From contig DASZPL010000047.1 in NCBI GenBank assembly GCA_035550315.1, positions 1 through 25,672 of the forward strand: a stretch of 25,672 nt of DNA. Direction: 5' to 3'. The notes under the pieces are model-generated. The model searched no databases and had not been told where the DNA came from. It worked only from the letters and a program-made list of their open reading frames with translations. The position numbers were made by a program, and so were the translations under genes. This document shows, piece by piece, positions 8,757-18,548 of this stretch; the stretch's first letter is position 1; every line of letters begins with the position of its first letter. Source of the stretch: DASZPL01 sp035550315 (lineage in GTDB: Bacteria > Actinomycetota > Actinomycetes > JAFAQI01).

Positions 8757-10269
8757 CCGGCGGTTGGCGGCCGCTGCGGTCGCGCTGCTGCTCGCCGTCG
8801 CCGGCTGCAGCGCGCAGAGCGCAGCGTCGGGTGGTGGCGGTGGGTCGCCGACCGCCGCAGGGTCGGCGCCGCGGGCGGCCGCCGCAGCCGGGCTGGGGCG
8901 GTTCTACCGGCAGCGGCTGCAGTGGCACGGCTGCGACGGCCAGTTCCAGTGCTCCTCGCTCACCGTCCCGGTCGACTACCGCCACCCGCGCGGCCACACC
9001 ATCCGGCTGGCGGTGATCCGCAAGCCGGCCACCGACGGAGCGCAGCGGGCCCTGGTCGTCAACCCCGGCGGGCCGGGCGCTTCCGGGGTGTCGTTCGTCG
9101 AAGAGGACTCGTCGATCTTCTCCCGGCTGGCCTCGCACGACGACCTGGTGTCGTTCGATCCGCGGGGCGTCGGCAGGTCCCATCCGATTCGATGCGTGAG
9201 CGCCGGTTGGCTCGATCGCTACATCGACCAGCCGCCGGTGCCGCGGACGCGGGCGCAGCGGGCGCAGACCGTCGCGCTGGCCCGGCACCTGGCGAATGCG
9301 TGCTACCGCCGCAACGGCCGGTTCCTGGCTCACGTCGCGACCGTCGACGAGGCCCGGGACATGGACGTGCTGCGCGCGGCGTTGGGCGAGCCCAAGCTCA
9401 CCTACTACGGGGCGTCGTACGGCACCTATCTCGGCGCCCGCTACGCCGGGCTCTTCCCGGGCCGGGTCCGCGCGATGGTGCTCGACGGGGCGCTCGACCC
9501 GGCCGCCTCGTCGACCGAGGCGAACCTGGCGCAAGCCCGCGGCTTCAACGCCGACCTGCGCGACTTCCTGTCGAGCTGCGTCGCGTCCGGCAGCTGCCCG
9601 CTCGGCAGCAGTGTCGCTGCCGCGACCGCCGGGGTCAGCCGGCTGCTCGCGCAGCTGACCGCGCATCCGCTGTCGGTCGGCGACCGACAGCTCGGGCCGG
9701 GGGAGTTCTTCGAAGGCCTGGCCGCCGGTATGTATGCGCCGACGAGCTGGCCGAGCCTGCGGCTGGCGCTCGCCGCCGTCCGGGCCGGCAACGGCCGCGG
9801 CCTGCTCGCGTTCTCCGATGCCCTCACAGAGCGCCATCCGGACGGGAGCTACAGCAATTTGCTCGAGGCGAACGTCGCGATCAACTGCGTCGACCGACCG
9901 TCGCCCCGGCGGGTCTCGACGTACGCCGCGCGGGCCCGGCAGTTCGCGCGGCAGGCGCCGCTGTTCGGGGCTGCGATCGAGTGGGGGGCGCTGCCCTGCG
10001 CGTTCTGGCGGGTGCCGGCGGTCGCTGCGCCCCGGCCGGTCCACGCGGCCGGCACGCCGCCGATCCTGGTGATCGGCACCACGCGCGACCCGGCGACGCC
10101 GTACGTCTGGGCGAAGGCGCTGGCGCGCGAGCTGGCCAACGGCGTGCTGTTGACGTACGACGGTGACGGCCACACCGCCTACTTGCGGGGCAACACCTGC
10201 GTGGACGGCGCGGTCGACTCCTATCTCGACGACCTGCAGGTGCCCAAGCCCGGCACTCGTTGCGGGTAG
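8749..10269 (+). CDS. Secreted lipoprotein alpha/beta-hydrolase (tripeptidyl aminopeptidase, SlpD/SlpE-like)
   Basis: Predicted exported serine peptidase that removes short peptides from the N-terminus of proteins, anchored as a lipoprotein. The 506-residue product starts with a signal peptide ending in the lipobox VAGC, with Cys20 as the lipidated residue. The alpha/beta-hydrolase domain has the oxyanion segment NPGGPGASG, the FDPRGVGRS strand, the nucleophile elbow GASYGT with Ser223, and the C-terminal TAP-like domain carrying Asp447 (TTRDPATP) and His475 (GDGHTAY). Several cysteines outside the lipobox could form disulfides, as expected for an exported protein. GTG 8749 was chosen because the signal peptide begins there; the frame upstream overlaps holB and is not signal-like. 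It overlaps holB by eight bases, so it is probably translated from the same message. Natural substrates are unknown. Confidence 0.92.
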   Translation: MADRRLAAAAVALLLAVAGCSAQSAASGGGGGSPTAAGSAPRAAAAAGLGRFYRQRLQWHGCDGQFQCSSLTVPVDYRHPRGHTIRLAVIRKPATDGAQRALVVNPGGPGASGVSFVEEDSSIFSRLASHDDLVSFDPRGVGRSHPIRCVSAGWLDRYIDQPPVPRTRAQRAQTVALARHLANACYRRNGRFLAHVATVDEARDMDVLRAALGEPKLTYYGASYGTYLGARYAGLFPGRVRAMVLDGALDPAASSTEANLAQARGFNADLRDFLSSCVASGSCPLGSSVAAATAGVSRLLAQLTAHPLSVGDRQLGPGEFFEGLAAGMYAPTSWPSLRLALAAVRAGNGRGLLAFSDALTERHPDGSYSNLLEANVAINCVDRPSPRRVSTYAARARQFARQAPLFGAAIEWGALPCAFWRVPAVAAPRPVHAAGTPPILVIGTTRDPATPYVWAKALARELANGVLLTYDGDGHTAYLRGNTCVDGAVDSYLDDLQVPKPGTRCG

Positions 10270-10287
10270 CTGCCGCTCGCGTAGACT
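10260..10287 (+). promoter_or_regulatory. Promoter of tRNA-Thr
   Basis: TTGCGG (10260-10265) and TAGACT (10282-10287) are separated by 16 bases, and the tRNA begins ten bases after the -10 box. TAGACT is a perfect TANNNT element. The -35 box overlaps the stop codon of the preceding peptidase gene. Confidence 0.6.
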
Positions 10288-10297
10288 CGCCGGTCGC

Positions 10298-10373
10298 GCC
10301 GCCTTAGCTCAGTCGGTAGAGCGATTCACTCGTAATGAATAGGTCGTCGGTTCGATTCCGACAGGCGGCTCCA
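10298..10373 (+). tRNA. tRNA-Thr, anticodon CGT (reads ACG)
   Basis: A full cloverleaf can be folded by eye: acceptor stem GCCGCCT (10298-10304) with AGGCGGC (10363-10369); D stem GCTC/GAGC; anticodon stem ATTCA/TGAAT enclosing the loop CTCGTAA with anticodon CGT at 10331-10333; T stem GTCGG/CCGAC enclosing TTCGATT. The discriminator base is T10370 and the CCA end is encoded (10371-10373). All stems are perfectly paired. Anticodon CGT reads ACG, one of the preferred threonine codons in a GC-rich genome. Confidence 0.97.
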
Positions 10374-10516
10374 CGCCCGGTTGCCCGGTCCGCGCTCGCG
10401 GAATACACCCGTAGGTAACAAACCTGTCTCGGTGAGCCGTTCTGGGCGTTTCCGGTGGCAGCATGTGCCTGCAATCAGCGCGGGGGCTGCGTAAGAACGC
10501 CGCGGAGGAGTCGGGG

Positions 10517-11500
10517 TTGGCGAAATTCCTACTGCGCCGCTTCGTCAACTACTTCATTCTGATCTTCCTCGCGACGTCGCTGGCCTACATCCTGGCGGCG
10601 GTCAGCCTCGACCCGAAGTCGAACTACACCAGCCGTGCCAAGCCGCCGCCGCCGGCCGTGATCACCGAGAAGCTGAACTCGATCAACGCCAACCCGGACA
10701 CGCCGGTGCTGGTTCGCTACGGCCACTGGCTCGACGACGTGTTCCACGGCAACCTCGGCAAGGAGGTCCAAGGCGGCTCGGTCAACGCCGACGTCGGCCG
10801 CCGGCTGTGGGTCAGCGGGCAGCTGTTGCTGATCGGCACGGTGTTGGGTGGGCTGGTCGGGGTCGCCATCGGCGCCTGGTCGGCGGTGCGGCAATACCGG
10901 TTCATCGACCACTTCTTCACCAGTACGTCGTTCGTGATCCTCGCCGTGCCGACGTTCGTGCTGGCGATCTCGGCGCAGCTACTCGCGGTGCATATCAACG
11001 GCTGGGCCGGCCATCGCCTCATCCAGTTCAGTGGCGAGTTCGACCCGGCGATCAACGGCGGCTGGTGGCCGCATCTGGCGAACCGGCTGAACCACCTGAT
11101 CCTGCCGACGATCACGCTGGTGCTCTCCGGTGCGGCGTACCTCTCCCGCTACCAGCGCAGCGCAATGCTCGACGTGCTGGGCAGCGACTACGTCCGGACG
11201 GCGCGCGCGAAGGGCCTTCGCCGGCGAACCGCACTAACCAAGCACGCGCTGCGGACCGCTTTGATCCCGGCGGTGACGATCTTCGTCTACAGCTTCGCGT
11301 TGATCTTCGTCGGCTCCGTGTTCACGGAGGAGATCTTCGGCTGGCACGGCATGGGGGAGCTGCTGGTGACCTCGATCCAGAGCAACGACGCCAACGCCGC
11401 CACGGCGGTCACGCTGTTCGTCGCCGTGCTCGTCCTGTTGGCGTCGATGCTGCAGGACTTCGTGATCGCGTTGCTCGATCCGAGGGTGCGGGTGAGCTGA
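10517..11500 (+). CDS. Peptide ABC transporter permease (OppB/DppB type)
   Basis: First transmembrane subunit of an oligopeptide/dipeptide importer. From the TTG at 10517 it is 327 residues long with about six membrane helices, starting with FVNYFILIFLATSLAYIL. The cytoplasmic EAA loop that contacts the ATPase is visible as DYVRTARAKGLRRRTALTKH. TTG 10517 is preferred over ATG 10463 because GGAGGAG lies at 10504-10510, six bases upstream, while the longer frame adds 18 residues unlike the family and lacks a binding site. It starts the operon 143 bases after the tRNA gene; no convincing promoter is visible in that gap. The next permease begins two bases after the stop. Peptide specificity cannot be read from the sequence; nickel or other dipeptide-like substrates are alternatives. 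Confidence 0.93.
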   Translation: MAKFLLRRFVNYFILIFLATSLAYILAAVSLDPKSNYTSRAKPPPPAVITEKLNSINANPDTPVLVRYGHWLDDVFHGNLGKEVQGGSVNADVGRRLWVSGQLLLIGTVLGGLVGVAIGAWSAVRQYRFIDHFFTSTSFVILAVPTFVLAISAQLLAVHINGWAGHRLIQFSGEFDPAINGGWWPHLANRLNHLILPTITLVLSGAAYLSRYQRSAMLDVLGSDYVRTARAKGLRRRTALTKHALRTALIPAVTIFVYSFALIFVGSVFTEEIFGWHGMGELLVTSIQSNDANAATAVTLFVAVLVLLASMLQDFVIALLDPRVRVS

Positions 11501-11502
11501 CG

Positions 11503-12437
11503 ATGACGACCTCACCGAGCGAGCCGCTGCTCGAAACGACGACGCACCTGTCCCCGGACGGGCAGACGCCGGCCGCCATCGACGAGACCCGGGTGCCGTC
11601 GCGCGCCGGGATCGTGCTGCGCCGCTTCCTGCACCACAAGGTCGGAGTGCTCGGTCTCGTCGTCATCGTGCTGCTCGTGCTGGTCGCCTACCTCGGTCCG
11701 ATCGTCGATCGCTGGTCTTACACCCAGCTCGACTTCAACAACTTCCTGACCAAGCCGAGCGGCCTGCACTGGTTCGGCACCGACGAGATCGGTCACGACA
11801 TGTTCGCGGCCACCATGCGGGGGGCGCAGAAGTCGATCCAGATCGGCTTGCTGGTCGCGCTGTTCGCGACCGGTGTCGCCGCGGTCGTCGGCGCCGCCGC
11901 CGGCTACTTCGGTGGCTGGACCGATCGCGTCCTGATGTGGATCGTCGACCTGCTCCTGGTGGTGCCGGCGTTCCTCATCATCGCGGTCTTGTCGGGCCAG
12001 TTCGCGTCCAACTGGCTGCTGTTCGTGTTGCTGCTCGGCATGTTCATCTGGCAGATCACCGCCCGGATCGTGCGCGGTCAGACGCTGTCGCTGAAGGAAC
12101 GGGAGTACGTCAGCGCCGCCCGTTACATGGGGGTGTCCGGGTGGCGGATCATCGGCCGCCACATCCTGCCGAACCTGTCGTCGCTGCTGATCATCGACGC
12201 GACCGTCAACGTCAGCGCCGCCATCCTGCTCGAGGCCGGTCTGTCGTTCTTCGGCTTCGGCGTCCAGCCGCCGGACGTCTCGCTCGGCACGCTGCTGTCG
12301 GACAACCAGCAGGCGGCGTTCACCTCGCCGTGGCTGTTCTACTTCCCGGCGGGCTTCCTGATCCTGCTGGTGCTCGCGGTGAACCTCGCCGGCGACGGGC
12401 TGCGGGACGCACTGGACCCGACCTCGGGGCGGGCACA

Positions 12438-12441
<4 letters not shown>
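11503..12441 (+). CDS. Peptide ABC transporter permease (OppC/DppC type)
   Basis: Second membrane subunit of the importer, 312 residues. A cytoplasmic N-terminal tail of about 50 residues precedes the first helix (VGVLGLVVIVLLVLVAYL), followed by the periplasmic-side HWFGTDEIGHDMFAATMRG motif that is characteristic of OppC/DppC proteins. Four or five further helices follow. The EAA loop is EYVSAARYMGVSGWRIIGRH. The late GLSFFGFGVQPPDVSLGTLL segment is also typical of the subfamily. ATG 11503 follows the oppB stop by two bases and uses the GGTGAG at 11491-11496 inside the preceding gene as a likely binding site. The final codon region overlaps the start of the ATPase gene (GTGA). Confidence 0.95.
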
Positions 12442-14546
<2,105 letters not shown>

Positions 14547-14583
14547 TGAGTTGCTGTCTTACCCCGAACCACGAGGAGGAAAT

Positions 14584-16311
14584 GTGAAGATGCGGTCGCG
14601 CGGCGCCGTCCTTGCCACGTCCGCACTCGTCATCGCCTTAACGGCGAGCGCGTGCGGATCGTCCGGCAGCGGTGGCAGCTCCAACACCAGCGGCGGCAAG
14701 GCCGCCTCTAACGGCAAGGTCAGCGGCCTGCCGGAGCAGGACATCAACCCCCAGCCGGTGTCCGCGCTCAAGCAGGGCGGCACCCTGATCTACAGCCTCG
14801 ACGAGTACCCGACGCAGTGGAACTACGGCGAGGTCGACGGCACTGAGGCGTCCATCAACAGCGTGATGGGCGCGATCATGCCGTTGCCGATGATCTCGGA
14901 CGCCAAGGCCAACGTCACGGCGAACCCCGACTACCTCAAGTCGATCAGCGAGACGTCGACGAACCCGCAGACCATCACCGCCGAGCTGAACCCGGCGGCG
15001 AAGTGGTCGGACGGTACGCCGATCACCGAGGCGGACTACGCCGCGAACTTCAAGGCCTGCAACGGCCAGCAGAAGGGCTTCCAGTGCACCAGCACGACCG
15101 GCCTCGACCAGGTGAAGAGCGTGTCCGAGGGAAGCAACGGCAAGTACTCGCTCGTCGTCGTCTTCAAGAAGCCGTTCGCGGACTGGAAGTCGCTGTTCTC
15201 GAGCTACCTCTACCCGGCGCACTACGTGTCGACCGCGAAGCTGTTCAACACCGGCTACCTCAACAACATCCCGGTCACCGGTGGGCCGTTCGGAAACCCG
15301 AAGTTCGACAAGTCCAACCAAACGATCACGGTCACGCCGAGCTCGAACTGGTGGGGCAACAAACCGCTGCTGTCGAGGATCATCTTCAAGGCGCTCGACT
15401 CGACCGCCGCGAACCAGGCCTACCTCAACGGTGAGATCGACTACGACTTCGACGTCGCCGTCGACCCGCAGGACTACAAGCAGATCAAGAAGGCCACCAA
15501 CGGGCACGTCACGCTGGCGGCTGGTCCGGACTACCGGCAGATCACCGTCAGCAGCGTGCACGGGTTCATGTCGGACGAGAAGGTCCGCCAGGCCGTCGCG
15601 ATGGGCATCAACCGCGAGGCGCTGATCAAGTCAGACCTCAACGGCATCCCGTATCCGGCGACTCCTCTGGACAACCACTTCTTCATGAACACCCAGGAGG
15701 GTTACCAGAACAACGCCGGCCAGTACGGCACGTACAACCCGTCGGCCGCCAAGAGCCTGCTGGAGTCCGATGGCTTCAAGCTGGACAGCAGTGGCTACTA
15801 CGCCAAGAACGGCCAGGAGATCAACCTGGACTTCATGATCCCGTCCGGCATCGTCTCCAGTCGGGATGAGGGCGAGCTGACCCAGCAGATGCTCAAGCAG
15901 GTCGGCATCAAGGTGCACATCAACGCCGTGCCGGTCAACAAGTGGTCGACCGACTACCTGGTGCCCGGGAAGTTCGACCTCGCGCCGTTCTCGTGGCTGG
16001 GCACACCGTTCCCGATCTCGTCGAGCGTCTCGATCTACTCGTCGCCGAAGTCGAACGGTGCGCAGAACTTCACCGGTACGTCGAACGCGCAGGTCGACTC
16101 GCTGCTGCAGCAGGCGATCAAGGAGACCGACCCGGCAAAGGCGGTCTCGCTGACCAACCAGGCAGACAAGCTGCTCTACCAGGAGGTCCACACCATCACG
16201 CTGTTCCAGCGGCCGCAGATGTGCGGTGTGACGAACGGCCTCGCGAACATCGGCTCGTTCGGGTTCGCGACGCCTGACTTCACCAAGATCGGCTACATGA
16301 AGAACAGCTAG
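14584..16311 (+). CDS. Extracellular solute-binding lipoprotein, family 5 (OppA/DppA type)
   Basis: Captures the peptide-like substrate outside the cell and delivers it to the permease pair. The 575-residue product has a signal peptide with basic N-terminus (KMRSRG) and a lipobox-like TASAC, with Cys24 as the lipid anchor, followed by a Gly/Ser/Asn-rich linker. The mature part shows family-5 hallmarks: WSDGTPITEADYAANFKA near residue 140, and in the second lobe VRQAVAMGINREALI. The strong binding site GAGGAGG (14573-14579) precedes GTG 14584 by four bases and ATG 14590 by ten; either could start, giving proteins that differ by two residues. It lies 37 bases after the ATPase gene. Having its own strong binding site as the last gene fits the usual need for excess binding protein. 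Substrate not determinable. Confidence 0.94.
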   Translation: MKMRSRGAVLATSALVIALTASACGSSGSGGSSNTSGGKAASNGKVSGLPEQDINPQPVSALKQGGTLIYSLDEYPTQWNYGEVDGTEASINSVMGAIMPLPMISDAKANVTANPDYLKSISETSTNPQTITAELNPAAKWSDGTPITEADYAANFKACNGQQKGFQCTSTTGLDQVKSVSEGSNGKYSLVVVFKKPFADWKSLFSSYLYPAHYVSTAKLFNTGYLNNIPVTGGPFGNPKFDKSNQTITVTPSSNWWGNKPLLSRIIFKALDSTAANQAYLNGEIDYDFDVAVDPQDYKQIKKATNGHVTLAAGPDYRQITVSSVHGFMSDEKVRQAVAMGINREALIKSDLNGIPYPATPLDNHFFMNTQEGYQNNAGQYGTYNPSAAKSLLESDGFKLDSSGYYAKNGQEINLDFMIPSGIVSSRDEGELTQQMLKQVGIKVHINAVPVNKWSTDYLVPGKFDLAPFSWLGTPFPISSSVSIYSSPKSNGAQNFTGTSNAQVDSLLQQAIKETDPAKAVSLTNQADKLLYQEVHTITLFQRPQMCGVTNGLANIGSFGFATPDFTKIGYMKNS

Positions 16312-16331
16312 CCAGTCGCCAAACGAGGGTT

Positions 16332-16360
16332 GGGCCCGGCCGGCTTTTCCGGCCGGGCCC
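16332..16360 (+). terminator. 12-bp GC-rich hairpin after the ABC operon
   Basis: GGGCCCGGCCGG (16332-16343) pairs perfectly with CCGGCCGGGCCC (16349-16360) around the five-base loop CTTTT. It starts 20 bases after the stop of the binding-protein gene. There is no T tract after the stem, so it is an actinobacterial I-shaped terminator candidate. It also lies in the leader of the next gene, starting at 16381, so it may only partly stop transcription. Confidence 0.75.
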
Positions 16361-16362
16361 TC

Positions 16363-16378
16363 CTCCATGAAGATGGAG
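16363..16378 (+). promoter_or_regulatory. Small hairpin covering the GGAG before the deazaflavin reductase
   Basis: CTCCAT (16363-16368) pairs perfectly with ATGGAG (16373-16378) across the tetraloop GAAG. The right arm contains the only ribosome-binding-like GGAG, just two bases before ATG 16381. If formed in RNA it would hide that site. The spacing is short for a good binding site, so a regulatory role is only a possibility. Confidence 0.35.
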
Positions 16379-16380
16379 CC

Positions 16381-16827
16381 ATGAGCGAGCCGCATTACCG
16401 ACGCCCGGACTGGTTCACGAAGCATGTCTTCAACAACGTGGTCGGAGCCTTTACGAGGCTCGGGTTGAGCGTGTGGGGTTCGCGCGTGCTGGAAGTCACG
16501 GGGCGGACCAGCGGTCAGCCGCGGCGTACTCCGGTGAACCTGCTGACCCACGACGGCGCCCGCTACCTGGTGGCGCCCCGGGGTGAGACCCAGTGGGTCC
16601 GCAACCTGCGCGCGACGAACGGGCACGGCGCGTTGCTGATCGGACGGCGCCGGGAACCGTTCGAGGCAGTCGAGCTCGCCGACAGCGAGAAGCGCGAGGT
16701 GCTGCGGTCCTACCTCAAGCGGTGGAAGGCCGAGGTCGGCGTCTTCTTCGACGGCGTGAGCGCGACGTCGGCCGACAGCGAGCTGGATCGGATCGCGCCT
16801 CGTCATCCGGTGTTTCGGTTGCGGTGA
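16381..16827 (+). CDS. Deazaflavin (F420)-dependent nitroreductase/quinone reductase family protein
   Basis: A 148-residue protein of the Ddn-like family (PF04075), split-barrel enzymes that use reduced coenzyme F420 to reduce quinones or nitro compounds. Family features seen are the N-terminal RPDWFTKHVFNNVV helix, the GRTSGQPRRTPVNLL strand-turn, YLVAPRGETQWVRNLRA, which normally contacts the cofactor phosphate, and a C-terminal region ending HPVFRLR, a typical family ending. ATG 16381 is the first in-frame ATG; an upstream TTG at 16330 would run through the terminator hairpin. The stop overlaps the glpD start (GTGA), so the two are probably co-translated. The precise substrate is unknown; membership in the family is clear. 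Confidence 0.88.
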   Translation: MSEPHYRRPDWFTKHVFNNVVGAFTRLGLSVWGSRVLEVTGRTSGQPRRTPVNLLTHDGARYLVAPRGETQWVRNLRATNGHGALLIGRRREPFEAVELADSEKREVLRSYLKRWKAEVGVFFDGVSATSADSELDRIAPRHPVFRLR

Positions 16828-18539
16828 GGGGCACCGGCCGGCTCGGTCCGCAGCAGCGAGAGGACGCCTGGAAGCGGCTCGACGACGGCGCGGTGGACGT
16901 GCTCGTCATCGGCGGTGGCGTGACCGGCGCCGGCGTGGCGCTGGATGCCGCGACGCGGGGCCTGAGCACTGCCCTGGTCGAGGCCAGGGACGTTGCGAGC
17001 GGCACGTCGTCGCGATCCAGCAAGCTGATCCACGGCGGCCTGCGCTACCTGGAACAGTTCGACTTCGGGTTGGTGCGCGAGGCGCTGCGCGAGCGCGAGC
17101 TGCTGCTCACCCGGCTGGCGCCGCACCTGATCCAGCCGGTGTCATTCCTCTACCCGCTCACCCGCTATGGCTGGGAGCGCGCCTACGTCGCCAGCGGGTT
17201 GATGCTCTACGACGCGCTGGGTGGTGGCCGGTCGTTGCCGCGCCACCGGCATCTCACTCGACGCGGCGCGCGTGCGCTGGCACCGGCGTTGCGCCGTGAC
17301 GCGCTGGTCGGTGCGATCCGTTACTACGACGCGCAGTGCGACGACGCCCGGCACACGCTGACGGTCGCCCGCACCGCTGCGGCGTACGGCGCGATCTTGC
17401 GGTCGTCGACGGAGGTCGTGGGCTTTCTCCGGGAGGGTGGCCGGATCACCGGCGCCGAGCTGCGCGACACCGAGACCGGTGACACCGCGACCGTCCGCAC
17501 CGGCGTGGTCGTCAACGCGACCGGTGTCTGGGCCGACGACGTGCAGCGGCTGGCCGACTCGCGCGGCGAGTTCAAGGTCCGGGCCTCGAAAGGGATCCAC
17601 ATCGTGGTGCCGCGCGACCGGATCTCGTCGGAGACCGGCATCATCCTGCGCACCGAGAAGTCGGTGCTCTTCGTGGTGCCGTGGGACGAGCACTGGATCA
17701 TCGGCACCACCGACGACGACTGGCACTACGACAAAGCCCATCCGGCCGCGAGCAGCGTGGACATCGACTATCTGCTGTCGCGCGTCAACCGCGCGCTGGC
17801 GGTGCCGCTGACCCGCGACGACATCTCCGGGGTGTACGCCGGGCTGCGGCCGCTGCTCGTGGGCGAAAAGGAGGAGACCAGCCAGCTGTCGCGGGAGCAC
17901 GCGATCAGCCACTCGCCGCGCGGCATGGTGTCGGTCGCCGGCGGTAAGTACACGACCTACCGCGTGATGGCTCGCGACGCGGTCGATGCGGCCGTCGAGG
18001 ACCTGGGCCGGCACACACCGCCGTGCGTGACCGAGCACATCCCGCTGGTGGGTGCCGACGGCTATCACGCGCTGGCCAACCAGATCGAGTCGTTGGCGAC
18101 CGAGGTCGGCCTGCCGCGGTGGCGGGTCGACCACCTGCTCCGCCGGTACGGCGCGCTGATCGACGAGGTGCTCGCACCGGCGGCGGACGACCCGACGTTG
18201 CTCGAGCCGGTGCCGGCCGCCGGCGACTACCTGATGGCCGAGATCCGGTACGCCGCGACCCACGAGGGCGCGCTCCACCTCGACGACGTCATGACCCGCC
18301 GCACGCGCATCTCGATCGAGACGTCGCACCGCGGCGTCGAGTCGGCCAACCCGGTGGCCGACCTGCTCGCTGCGGTGCTCGGCTGGGACGACGACACCCG
18401 CAACCGCGAAGTCACGGCGTACGTCGCCCGGGTCGACGCCGAGCGGGCGTCGCAAGAACAGACCGATGACGAGAATGCAGACGCGCGCCGGCTGGTCGCG
18501 CCCGACACCCGCCGGACGGTGGTCGACAGCCGGTCGTGA
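16824..18539 (+). CDS. glpD: Aerobic glycerol-3-phosphate dehydrogenase
   Basis: FAD enzyme at the cytoplasmic membrane that oxidises glycerol 3-phosphate to dihydroxyacetone phosphate and passes electrons to the quinone pool. The 571-residue protein has the dinucleotide-binding GGGVTGAG (residues 30-37), the family signature SSRSSKLIHGGLRYLEQ, RYYDAQCDDARHT, IIGTTDDDWHYD and GGKYTTYRVMARDAV, and the C-terminal helical domain with EIRYAATHEGALHLDDVMTRRTR. GTG 16824 was chosen because the conserved LGPQQRE..W.RL lead-in begins just after it and it overlaps the preceding reductase stop by four bases. The longer frame upstream only shadows the reductase gene. It ends nine bases before the convergent propeller gene. 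No glpF or glpK is in the window. Confidence 0.96.
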   Translation: MRGTGRLGPQQREDAWKRLDDGAVDVLVIGGGVTGAGVALDAATRGLSTALVEARDVASGTSSRSSKLIHGGLRYLEQFDFGLVREALRERELLLTRLAPHLIQPVSFLYPLTRYGWERAYVASGLMLYDALGGGRSLPRHRHLTRRGARALAPALRRDALVGAIRYYDAQCDDARHTLTVARTAAAYGAILRSSTEVVGFLREGGRITGAELRDTETGDTATVRTGVVVNATGVWADDVQRLADSRGEFKVRASKGIHIVVPRDRISSETGIILRTEKSVLFVVPWDEHWIIGTTDDDWHYDKAHPAASSVDIDYLLSRVNRALAVPLTRDDISGVYAGLRPLLVGEKEETSQLSREHAISHSPRGMVSVAGGKYTTYRVMARDAVDAAVEDLGRHTPPCVTEHIPLVGADGYHALANQIESLATEVGLPRWRVDHLLRRYGALIDEVLAPAADDPTLLEPVPAAGDYLMAEIRYAATHEGALHLDDVMTRRTRISIETSHRGVESANPVADLLAAVLGWDDDTRNREVTAYVARVDAERASQEQTDDENADARRLVAPDTRRTVVDSRS

Positions 18540-18548
18540 CCCCGCGCG

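Noticed and set aside
10298..10373. tRNA-Thr as an integration site for a genomic island
   Set aside because: No repeat of the tRNA 3' end, integrase or composition shift was seen downstream. The following ABC operon looks like normal chromosomal DNA.
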